A DNA stretch of 8,579 nt from an uncultured Pirellula sp. (GCA_903837255.1 CAILTZ010000125.1:1-8579), one strand, 5' to 3'; positions 1 through 6,400 are shown, counted from the first letter of the stretch. Notes: generated from the letters alone by a model not told the origin. Numbers and translations: made by a program.

Positions 1-59
1 CCTATTCCCGATCCCCCTTAGTTGCTCCCCTTTGCGTCTTTGCGTCTTTGCGTGAGCCC
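1..59. repeat. 59-bp direct repeat, copy 1
   Basis: These 59 bases recur exactly at 150-208. The unit holds three tandem 'TTTGCGTC'-like heptamer-style steps and ends in GCGTGAGCCC. The copy begins at the window edge, so the true repeat may be longer to the left. Similar short CTTTGCGTC repeats are commonly seen beside GxxExxY genes in diverse bacteria; their function is unknown. Confidence 0.9.
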
Positions 60-78
60 TCATCCACCCGCTTCGTCT

Positions 79-126
79 CATGAACCTCACGCCCGCTTCG
101 CTCAAGACGCCAAGACGCAAAGAATA
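79..126. repeat. Inverted-orientation repeat arm with dispersed 19-bp element
   Basis: Bases 81-99 are a 19-bp element (TGAACCTCACGCCCGCTTC) that recurs with one mismatch at 609-627 and exactly at 3046-3064. The following bases, about 105-125, read GACGCCAAGACGCAAAG, which is the reverse complement of the GCGTCTTTGCGTC steps in the two flanking 59-bp copies. The block can therefore pair with either neighbour to form a hairpin. It contains no credible gene. Confidence 0.75.
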
Positions 127-149
127 CAAGAAAACCATCCTACCGTTCT

Positions 150-208
150 CCTATTCCCGATCCCCCTTAGTTGCTCCCCTTTGCGTCTTTGCGTCTTTGC
201 GTGAGCCC
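150..208. repeat. 59-bp direct repeat, copy 2
   Basis: An exact copy of 1-59, offset by 149 bases. It ends 13 bases before the ATG of the GxxExxY gene. The repeat keeps an open frame that joins that gene in phase through a TTG at 171, which could give a spurious N-terminal extension of 17 residues (LPFASLRLCV...). The same residues would arise from the other copy, so I treat that translation as repeat-derived rather than coding. Confidence 0.9.
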
Positions 209-221
209 AGGAACCATCAAC

Positions 222-611
222 ATGAACGAAAATGAAATCGCTAAGTTGGTTGTCGATGCCGCCGTGAAAGTCCATTCCAAGCTCGGGCCTGGTTTGCTGG
301 AATCGGTCTATGAAACCGTATTGGCAAAAGAGTTGGGACGGCGTGGCCTGACTGTCATGCGACAGGTCCCCGTTCCTATCCAATACGAAGACCTCAACTT
401 CGACGAAGGCTTTCGCGCAGACATCATCGTTGAAGGAAAAGTCATCCTTGAACTCAAGTCTGTTGAGCAACTCGCAAAGGTTCATCACAAACAACTTTTC
501 ACATATTTGAAACTTGCCGACAAGCGCCTGGGTCTGCTCCTTAACTTCGGTGCAGAGCTCATGAAGGAAGGCATCAAACGAATCGCCAACGGGATGCGGG
601 ACAATCCTTGA
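222..611 (+). CDS. GxxExxY family protein (PD-(D/E)XK nuclease-like fold)
   Basis: A 129-residue protein of the GxxExxY family. The naming motif is seen as G24-L-L-E27-S-V-Y30 in the context KLGPGLLESVYE. A PD-(D/E)XK-like core follows: D67 in FRADIIV and E77-x-K79 in ILELKS. HHKQLFTYLK and a strand GLLLNFG near residue 108 complete the usual pattern. Length matches the family norm of about 120-135 residues, so it appears intact. I chose ATG 222 because the family begins with a short MNENEIAKLV-like helix, AGGAA at 209-213 is a fair ribosome binding site, and the upstream in-frame TTG at 171 lies inside a repeat. The stop codon at 609-611 overlaps the start of the 19-bp dispersed repeat. The molecular role of the family is not established; the nuclease link is by fold only. 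Its placement between repeat modules suggests the gene and repeats travel together. Confidence 0.93.
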   Translation: MNENEIAKLVVDAAVKVHSKLGPGLLESVYETVLAKELGRRGLTVMRQVPVPIQYEDLNFDEGFRADIIVEGKVILELKSVEQLAKVHHKQLFTYLKLADKRLGLLLNFGAELMKEGIKRIANGMRDNP

Positions 612-654
612 ACCTCACGCCCACTTCTCCCCTTTGCGTCGTTGCGTGAGCCCT
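609..654. repeat. Downstream repeat module of the GxxExxY gene
   Basis: Bases 609-627 match the 19-bp element at 81-99 with one change (A for G at 623). Bases 628-653 then resemble the end of the 59-bp repeat: CCCCTTTGCGTC, GTTGCGTGAGCCCT, with one fewer 'TTTGCGTC' step and a T-to-G change. The GxxExxY gene is thus bracketed by related modules. Confidence 0.75.
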
Positions 655-666
655 TAAACGAAAACA

Positions 667-683
667 GCCCGCCGATGGCGGGC
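667..683 (-). terminator. Hairpin with T-rich tail on the minus strand
   Basis: A perfect 7-bp stem (GCCCGCC / GGCGGGC) closes on a 3-base loop. On the minus strand the stem is followed by TGTTTTCGTTT, a U-rich though interrupted tail; the plus strand has no such tail. It could end transcription arriving from the kinase gene whose stop lies about 285 bases away at 968. It could also be a generic palindromic intergenic repeat. Confidence 0.5.
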
Positions 684-738
684 CGACTGAATACACCCAT
701 CAGGTAACGAACCTTCCACCAAATCCCCAGGGAATTCA

Positions 739-930
739 TTGGTCGAAGGCAAAAAGTGCCTTCCCGTAGGCCCATCAGTAGGCCCATTGGCCCTGGATGA
801 CAAGCAAAAGGCCCAACTCCTTACCCTCATCGAAACCTTCGCCCAACTCGATCCCGCCGGACGTCGAAAATTGCTTCGGGTGGCGCAGGAGACTCTCGGG
901 CGATCTATTGCCCAAAACGCCGATAAGTAA
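739..930 (+). CDS. Possible small protein, helical, unknown
   Basis: A 63-residue reading frame that opens with TTG 739; AGGGA at 729-733 lies five bases upstream and would be a usable ribosome binding site. I do not recognise the protein. Residues about 20-57 form a credible amphipathic pair of helices (DDKQKAQLLTLIETF, then LDPAGRRKLLRVAQETL). The 'LDPxGRxxLLxxA' pattern resembles the C-terminal tail seen on some XRE-type regulators, so this could be a remnant of a longer gene, but no helix-turn-helix core remains here. The first 18 residues look non-structural (GKKCLPVGPSVGPL). It converges on the kinase gene ending at 968, with 37 bases between the two stops. A non-coding explanation remains possible. 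Confidence 0.45.
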   Translation: MVEGKKCLPVGPSVGPLALDDKQKAQLLTLIETFAQLDPAGRRKLLRVAQETLGRSIAQNADK

Positions 931-967
931 GGGACACGTCAGCCCCCAATAGTCGGCCTCCCAAAAG

Positions 968-2698
968 CTAGATAAGCAAGTTGCTGGAACTAGCGATTCG
1001 CATGGGAACGTCTCCCACGAGAACATCGTGAACCCCCAAGAGGAAAGCACGACCCTTCACTCGCTCTTCATCGACGTAGGTTCCATAGGTACTTTCCAAA
1101 TCGTAAAGCCAAACCTCCTGGTTCAAGTTCACGATCGCACAATGTCGCCTACTAACGCTTGGCAACTGACTTCGGAGATCGTTGCTGTCCTGGCAGCCAA
1201 TACTAAAGATCGGCGATGACGTCTCCACTCGATTCGAATCCAAACCAACCCATGATAGTGCGATTGTGTTTTCCCTAGTCCCTTTTTGACCAGACGGAGC
1301 TGAGTACTCTTGGAAGAGCATTTTTGGTTTCATATTCGACACGATCGCCCTGGCAATCTCGGTGTTGTATCGGATGAAAGGCGACGAAGCATCTTCCTTT
1401 CGATATGACTCGATCAGCGTCTCTCTATCCTGATTTTGGGCTAGCAATTCGAAAAGGAATCGGTTGCTGACAAAGCATTCGAGTTTTTGGGTATAAGGCT
1501 GGATCTTGTCGAGCAGCTCTAAGCCAGCATCGTAACGGTCTTTCAGATAGAAGCACTTGAGGAGCAGATTGTAGGTCTCCATGTCGTCAGGGACATACCT
1601 CAGGTGTTCTGTGAACAGGGAGATCGCATGGGATACCCAGCCTGATTCGAGTTTGAGCCAACCTAGCTCCTTCTGGACTTGAGCCCGCTTGTCGATATGC
1701 AGTGCTCTCTCGAAATACCGCTGAGCCTCGGCTAGGTTATGAACTCGCAGCTCGGCTCTTCCGGCAGCTACGTTTGCCGATACGCTTAGGGTCGAAATCC
1801 TCACGGACTGTTTCGCAAGCTTCCTTGCTGTGCTCCATTTTTTATTCGATAGGGCTTTCTGGCTGCGGTCGGCAATCTGATGGGCTTTATACTGGGACAG
1901 GTCAAAAACCTCAGGCACGTGCTTCAAACGGATCGCATCAGCGAATTCGCTGGCGGTCTGGAATCGCAACTCCCTGATCGGATGCGTCGCCTTCAAGAGC
2001 ACCTCCCTGGCCCATGGTTGTTCGATTTCGTCGACAAAGCGTTGTTCTGCTCTGGCTAACAAGGGATCTTCATCAGACACCCCAATAAACGGGTTCCCAC
2101 CGAGCAATAGTTCGATGAGGGTGATTCCCAACGCATAAATGTCTGGGCGTGGATCTGCAGGTACCACCTGACTGCCATCGAGCATTTCCGGTGCAACATA
2201 AATCTCGGTGCCACCGAGGGTATTAGCGATGCCAAAGTCACCGAGTTTGAGCGTTCCGTCTTCGGTCAAAAAGATGTTCGTTGGTTTGATGTCATGGTGG
2301 ATAACGCCTGCATTATGAATAGCCGATAACGCTTCACAAAGCGTCAGCCCCCAATTGAATACTTGAGACAGCGGCACAGGCTCACCGGGGTTGATCGCGT
2401 CGTACAAATCCCCACGCGAGCAGTACTCGGACACCATGCAGAGCCGACTACCCAATTTGAAGTAGTGATAGAAACTGACCACGTTCGGATGGACAATCTT
2501 GGAAAGCATCTGCATCTCATGGATGATTCCCTCGTTCAACTCACTAGAGGATTGTCTGATCCGTTTGATTGCGACTTTTCGCCCTGGGATTTGGATGTCG
2601 CCCGCGAGAAGCACATCGCCAAAGGCACCTCGTCCCAGATGAGCGAGCAAGCGGTACTGTCCGTTCAGTAGCGGTGTGTCTTCTCGATTGTCCGACAT
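968..2698 (-). CDS. Ser/Thr protein kinase with TPR-like region and C-terminal FHA-like domain
   Basis: A 576-residue Hanks-type kinase. Residues about 10-260 hold the kinase: P-loop GRGAFGDV (22-29), K45 in VAIK, the helix-C glutamate in IIHEMQML near 61, HHDIKPTN with catalytic D136, DFG (154-156), APE (169-171) and DIYALGITLIELL. The activation segment is short, with only 12 residues between DFG and APE. Residues about 270-400 are helical with TPR-like repeats (AQRYFERALHI, AISLFTEHLRYVPDD, LELLDKIQ). Residues about 475-570 form an FHA-like domain with SRRH (516-519) and STYGTYV. No membrane segment or signal peptide is visible, so it should be cytoplasmic. ATG 2698 is preferred; an in-frame TTG at 2713 would add five residues (MGCHR). 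It follows the membrane kinase gene on the same strand after 498 bases. The substrate is unknown. Confidence 0.93.
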   Translation of the reverse strand: MSDNREDTPLLNGQYRLLAHLGRGAFGDVLLAGDIQIPGRKVAIKRIRQSSSELNEGIIHEMQMLSKIVHPNVVSFYHYFKLGSRLCMVSEYCSRGDLYDAINPGEPVPLSQVFNWGLTLCEALSAIHNAGVIHHDIKPTNIFLTEDGTLKLGDFGIANTLGGTEIYVAPEMLDGSQVVPADPRPDIYALGITLIELLLGGNPFIGVSDEDPLLARAEQRFVDEIEQPWAREVLLKATHPIRELRFQTASEFADAIRLKHVPEVFDLSQYKAHQIADRSQKALSNKKWSTARKLAKQSVRISTLSVSANVAAGRAELRVHNLAEAQRYFERALHIDKRAQVQKELGWLKLESGWVSHAISLFTEHLRYVPDDMETYNLLLKCFYLKDRYDAGLELLDKIQPYTQKLECFVSNRFLFELLAQNQDRETLIESYRKEDASSPFIRYNTEIARAIVSNMKPKMLFQEYSAPSGQKGTRENTIALSWVGLDSNRVETSSPIFSIGCQDSNDLRSQLPSVSRRHCAIVNLNQEVWLYDLESTYGTYVDEERVKGRAFLLGVHDVLVGDVPMRIASSSNLLI

Positions 2699-3043
2699 GC
2701 GATGGCATCCCAAAAAAGAGAGCTGTTCCCATCCGTGGCTATTATTATTTCGTCAGGGCCGCTTGTCCTTCCCCTTAGCCTTTGCGAATGATTGTACAGA
2801 CCCAATCATCAAATACACAGTTTCCCCAACGAACCAAACCTCCAAACCCGGCTGACTCCCTGTTTCTTTCAATTCGTCAACTTCTACATCCCCTTGAGCA
2901 TGAGGGTTTTGTATGCTTGCAGACGATTGGTGTGGTAACCGCACCCGAATACGCCGATTCCTTGATCGCCCAACCAACTCGTCCAAAAAAGCCCGTTATT
3001 CGCGGATTGTTGCAGCAGTTTTTTCTGTCCCAGGAGGTAGCAG

Positions 3044-3066
3044 CATGAACCTCACGCCCGCTTCGC
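3044..3066. repeat. Dispersed repeat copy, 23 bp identical to 79-101
   Basis: Twenty-three bases are identical to 79-101 beside the GxxExxY gene, almost 3 kb away. The TTTGCGTC steps are absent here, so this is the element without its partner. The match is too long for chance in a window this size. Confidence 0.8.
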
Positions 3067-3091
3067 CTCCGGCCACTGGACGGGTTCTCTT

Positions 3092-3106
3092 GGGGGCTCT
3101 GCCCCC
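3092..3106. repeat. GC-rich hairpin downstream of the membrane kinase
   Basis: A perfect stem of GGGGGC / GCCCCC with a TCT loop. CTCT (3087-3090) and AGAG (3110-3113) can extend it past a small bulge. Neither strand has a T tract right after the stem, so it is not a standard intrinsic terminator. On the minus strand it lies about 90 bases past the membrane kinase stop and could stabilise that transcript's 3' end. Confidence 0.5.
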
Positions 3107-3196
3107 TCCAGAGGGATACAAAAATCCCATTCGCAAGATTGAGTTAAGGCTACCTTTGGCTCTGTTTGAGACGAGTCCGTGGATCAATTTCTCAAC

Positions 3197-5416
3197 CTAA
3201 TCCTCACACACGACTCGAAAGCCCTGGTTGTTGACGACCATATCGGGAGCTAGGAAGCCACGAAAACTGGATCGCATGAAGAGTTCTCGATCAAAAAAGC
3301 ATGCACCTCGAACCACCCGAAACTCTCCGGTGTTTGGGCCTTGGGGGTGCTCATCATAGTTGAGTTTGTAGGCTTCTTCGGCAAACCAATCGAGGCACCA
3401 TTCGCGAACGTTACCAGCTATGTCATGGACACCCAAGGGGTTAGCAAATCTCAAACCAACTGGGTGTGGATTGTTTTGAGAACCGGAACTGTAAATCGAC
3501 CAGGAATGATCATCGCGAGCTTGGATGTCAAAGTAGTATTGCCCAGTGGTTCCAGCTCGGCAGGCATACTCCCACTCGACTTCGGTCGGCAATCGGAACT
3601 TCTTGCCGGTCTCTTTGGTAAGCCAATCGCAGTAGGCGACTGCATCCTCATAGGCAATGATCGTTACCGGATGAGAGTCCGATGTCGTGTAACCGGGCGT
3701 TTTCCAAGTGTAGTTCTTGCTCTGTTCGCCCCAGCTTGTTGATTTCCCAGCTTTCCATCCACCCTTTTCGTTTCGCTCGGCAACCGTTTGATATTCGGTC
3801 TTCGAGACAAAGGCTCGATACTGACCTACGGTGACCTCGTACTTGCCGATCTGAAATGGCTTGGCAATCGTAATTTGACGATTTGGAAACTCCCTTGGCT
3901 TTGCAAATGGGTCGTCGGTGACGCCGCCCATGGTGAAGGTTCCTGCGGGGACGCCGACAAGCTCGGGGATCGAAAGCTTTGCGATAAGCGACTGTTCAAT
4001 GCCTTTGAAGAACGATGGGTCAACGACACGAAGCGACAAATTGAGGTTTGTTGTTTTCGGCCTAGTTGGAGGAGCCTCTGGTGGCGGATTTTCTCGTGGT
4101 GTGCGGTTGGCAAATTGGCTAACCTGCTGGGCGACCTCAGATTTGATTTTTCTATCGATGTCTTCGGGAGATGTTCCGGCAGCAGCTTGAGCTGGAACCA
4201 CGCTTGCGATGCCACTGGCCTTGTTTGGTCTTAGCATGTTGCTGCCCAAGACCATCGTGATCAGCAGAGCAGCCGAGAGTGCTATGATGCCACCCCATTT
4301 TGACCATCGATTGAAACCGGTAACACGAAGTTCTTTTCCGGCCAAGTTGAGGGTTGTACCGTGCAGAGCATCAAGAGCATCACAGACCGACTGGTATCTA
4401 TCCTCTGGAATCGACCTAGCCATCCGATCGCTGAGAGCGTACAGAAGTTCTTGCCAGTCTTTTTCCGACTGGAGGCTAGATTTTGGAACGGATCTGAGCA
4501 AATATCGCAAAAGTACACCCGTAGAGTAGATGTCCCGTAAATGATCCATGCTTCCGTCTTTAGAAAGTGGTTCGGGGGCCATGAAACCCTTGGTGCCGAC
4601 CCATACATTGACATTTTGGTTTGTGGCTGACTCAGACTTACTGGTTCTGTTCCCAGACAATCCAAAGTCGATGAGTTTTATTGTGCCGTCGGTCGTTCGC
4701 ATCACATTGCCTGGCTTGATGTCGTGATGCACTAGGCCCTTGGAGTGAAGGTGCTTGAGTCCCTCTAGGACACCGCTGACGATGCTGTAGACGTCGCGAA
4801 CCGACTTGATTTGCTCGGCGTCGACGAGGTCCTGTACGGATTGGCCGTCGAGTAGCTCAAAGACCAAGTACAAATAGCCGTCGGCTTCCCAAGCATCGTA
4901 AGCTCGCACCAAGTTTGGGTGGTCTAATCCACCGGCGATTTTCATTTCGTTGAGGAAACGTTCATGGGAAGCTGCGTCTTCTTGTCGGCTATTTCGAAGG
5001 ATCTTCACTGCTACGGGTCTTTGAAGCCGCAGTTGAAACCCCTCGTAGACTTCGCCCATGCCACCACGCCCGATGAGTTTGTGGATTTGGTACTGTCCAA
5101 GCTTGCACGGTGGCGAAAGGGCAGGTGGTAAGTCGCTGCGGTGAACGTAGCGATCCAAGAAGGAGGCGATTGACTCCGAGTCTGGGCCGCATTCGATCTC
5201 CATTTGCTTTCGGACCTTTGCAAGGTCCTCAGGGCTAACTTTGGTGATCGACTCGGAAAAACTATCTTGGGTTTCTGGTACTTCGACGAGTCTGTTTTGG
5301 CATGGCTCGCAGGTCTGGACATGCGTAAAGACGCCCTCGAACTCCAAGTCGGGAAGATCTCCGCTTGAAAACTTCCTCAGTTTTTCTTCTGTTGGACAGC
5401 AGGTAGCTAGGTTCAT
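3197..5416 (-). CDS. Membrane Ser/Thr kinase: anti-sigma-like zinc motif, kinase, TM helix, FGE-like domain
   Basis: A 739-residue multidomain protein. Near the N-terminus H32-x3-C36-x2-C39 matches the HxxxCxxC motif of zinc-binding anti-sigma factors. A kinase follows at about 108-350: P-loop GRGGMGEV (116-123), K138 in AVKIL, HHDIKPGN with catalytic D232, DFG (250-252) and APE (280-282). A single hydrophobic helix (about 375-391, GGIIALSAALLITMVLG) and a Pro/Thr-rich linker lead to an FGE/sulfatase-modifying-factor-like domain at about 483-737 (VPAGTFTMGG, FQIGKYEVTVGQY, FRLPTEVEWEYACRAG, IAGNVREW, GFRVV). The kinase should be cytoplasmic and the FGE-like part outside the membrane. The FGE active-site cysteines are missing, which points to binding or sensing. 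ATG 5416 fits the usual start of such zinc-motif proteins (MNLATCCP); a TTG at 5461 would add 15 residues. It lies 126 bases downstream of the ECF sigma gene, its likely partner. Confidence 0.95.
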   Translation of the reverse strand: MNLATCCPTEEKLRKFSSGDLPDLEFEGVFTHVQTCEPCQNRLVEVPETQDSFSESITKVSPEDLAKVRKQMEIECGPDSESIASFLDRYVHRSDLPPALSPPCKLGQYQIHKLIGRGGMGEVYEGFQLRLQRPVAVKILRNSRQEDAASHERFLNEMKIAGGLDHPNLVRAYDAWEADGYLYLVFELLDGQSVQDLVDAEQIKSVRDVYSIVSGVLEGLKHLHSKGLVHHDIKPGNVMRTTDGTIKLIDFGLSGNRTSKSESATNQNVNVWVGTKGFMAPEPLSKDGSMDHLRDIYSTGVLLRYLLRSVPKSSLQSEKDWQELLYALSDRMARSIPEDRYQSVCDALDALHGTTLNLAGKELRVTGFNRWSKWGGIIALSAALLITMVLGSNMLRPNKASGIASVVPAQAAAGTSPEDIDRKIKSEVAQQVSQFANRTPRENPPPEAPPTRPKTTNLNLSLRVVDPSFFKGIEQSLIAKLSIPELVGVPAGTFTMGGVTDDPFAKPREFPNRQITIAKPFQIGKYEVTVGQYRAFVSKTEYQTVAERNEKGGWKAGKSTSWGEQSKNYTWKTPGYTTSDSHPVTIIAYEDAVAYCDWLTKETGKKFRLPTEVEWEYACRAGTTGQYYFDIQARDDHSWSIYSSGSQNNPHPVGLRFANPLGVHDIAGNVREWCLDWFAEEAYKLNYDEHPQGPNTGEFRVVRGACFFDRELFMRSSFRGFLAPDMVVNNQGFRVVCED

Positions 5417-5542
5417 CGACTCTCGCCGCTCAACGAGTGGGGTGAAAACGTGAAGTAACAAGCCTCGAAGGGGTTCCCTTGGGATTTCCTGGAGCCTGCC
5501 ATGGATGCATATCGCAGCCGCGCAACAAGAAAATCTGAAAAA

Positions 5543-6136
5543 CTAGCCGAAGTCGACCAACAACTCTCGGAGTTGCTTCATGACTCTTGCTTTGGCCATT
5601 CGCACATTAGGGGATGGAACATCGAGCAACTGAGCTACTTCATTCGCAGGTCGAGATTCCAGTACTGTTAGCTCAAACATTCTCCAAGTCTGTGGTTGGA
5701 CAGATTGCCGAACCACCTCACATGCTCTAGCGACGACATCTCTGAGTGCTTGGGATTCGGAAACGTCCTGCTCTTGGGATTCGTCTGGGGTTTGGAGCTG
5801 GCCTAAGACGTACTCTTGAACAGGAACTGACTTTGCGTTTTGCCTGTGATAATCACTGACCCGACGCCTTACGATGGTTCTTAGCCAGCCGCGAAACGAT
5901 CCGTTGATCTCCGTTCGTTTGAAATTACCGATGCCAGAGTAAATCGTCCGAAGGGCTTCTTGGAGAACCTCGTCGTGTGCGAGTGAGGGCAGTTTCTCGG
6001 CTCGGATCCAAAAGACAAGAAGCGGGGAATACACCCGGACAAACGCGTCCCACCTCTGCGGGCTGAGTGATTGCAATTCGGCAACGAGACTGCTCGTTGT
6101 CGAAAAAGTCTGATTTTGCGTAAGGAGATCTGCCAT
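5543..6136 (-). CDS. ECF-type RNA polymerase sigma factor
   Basis: A 197-residue sigma-70 family protein of the extracytoplasmic-function type. Region 2 spans about 25-98, with WDAFVRVYSPLL, the region 2.2 helix HDEVLQEALRTIY and the -10-recognition helix GWLRTIVRRRVSDYHRQ. Region 4 spans about 133-193, with WRMFELTVLESRPANEVAQLL and the helix-turn-helix end PSPNVRMAKARVMKQLRELL. There is no region 3, and length is normal for the class. ATG 6136 is chosen because the homologous part begins soon after; the frame stays open to 6577, but that extension translates to non-protein-like sequence. AGGA at 6148-6151 is a weak ribosome binding site. In planctomycetes such sigma factors are often encoded next to Ser/Thr kinases, as here with the zinc-motif kinase 126 bases downstream, suggesting control of the sigma factor by that kinase. 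The promoters it recognises are unknown. Confidence 0.95.
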   Translation of the reverse strand: MADLLTQNQTFSTTSSLVAELQSLSPQRWDAFVRVYSPLLVFWIRAEKLPSLAHDEVLQEALRTIYSGIGNFKRTEINGSFRGWLRTIVRRRVSDYHRQNAKSVPVQEYVLGQLQTPDESQEQDVSESQALRDVVARACEVVRQSVQPQTWRMFELTVLESRPANEVAQLLDVPSPNVRMAKARVMKQLRELLVDFG

Positions 6137-6216
6137 TAACCGAAAGATCCTGCCAGGGGAGTGTTCAGATTTTGGAAATTGTCGCACAAAGAAGTGGTGT
6201 AGAAAAGCAGATTCCT

Positions 6217-6233
6217 GAAAAAATAATTTTTTC
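6217..6233. promoter_or_regulatory. AT-rich inverted repeat
   Basis: Arms GAAAAAA and TTTTTTC surround a TAA centre, giving a perfect 7-bp dyad about 80 bases upstream of the sigma start. It could be an operator, an upstream A/T element or a bent-DNA site. Its A/T-only core makes a stable RNA hairpin unlikely. Confidence 0.4.
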
Positions 6234-6400
6234 CGAGACACCAAAGAAAAACCAGATAACACAGGGTTCCGGTGCTTAGAAAAGATCGCAAGCCCGCCTA
6301 GCCTTGTTGCGCAGTCGCGATAGTCATACAGGTCGCACTGGTGAGTAGCCCCCAAACGAAAAAACGATTTGGCCATTCCACCGGACGAATTGCTGCTACC

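Larger units (their letters stand above)
2699..3196. other. Intergenic stretch between the two kinase genes
   Basis: There is no convincing gene in these 498 bases. A minus-strand frame from TTG 2986 to 2753 (77 codons) ends in a protein-like stretch (GLEVWFVGETVYLM) but lacks a ribosome binding site and resembles nothing I know. Overlapping plus-strand frames translate to low-complexity sequence. The stretch holds a copy of the dispersed repeat (3044-3066) and a GC-rich hairpin (3092-3106). It should also hold the end of the membrane kinase transcript and the promoter of the next kinase; an AATAATAAT tract near 2740-2750 is a weak -10 candidate, with no clear -35. Confidence 0.7.

Noticed and set aside
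22..204. A 60-codon plus-strand frame across the repeats
   Set aside because: It is built almost entirely from the two 59-bp repeat copies, which give the same LPFASLRLCV translation twice; no ribosome binding site or family likeness.
102..494. A 130-codon minus-strand frame opposite the GxxExxY gene
   Set aside because: Antisense to a clear family member and running into repeat sequence; its composition is not protein-like.
936..949. A 14-base match with 2342-2355 (CGTCAGCCCCCAAT)
   Set aside because: The second copy lies in kinase coding sequence and neither flank is related; likely chance.
2753..2986. A 77-codon minus-strand frame between the kinases
   Set aside because: Parts look protein-like, but the TTG start has no ribosome binding site, the third-base pattern is not gene-like by eye, and I know no homologue. 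A protein search would decide.
2985..3010. Possible terminator on the minus strand (CCG...CGG then six Ts)
   Set aside because: The stem is only three or four base pairs, too weak for an intrinsic terminator.
3788..4234. A 148-codon plus-strand frame
   Set aside because: Lies wholly within the membrane kinase gene on the other strand; the kinase, TM and FGE motifs settle which strand is coding.
5417..5542. A possible ECF promoter (GGGAACC) between the sigma and membrane kinase genes
   Set aside because: The -35-like box has no convincing -10 at 16-17 bases, so co-transcription from the sigma promoter remains the simpler reading.
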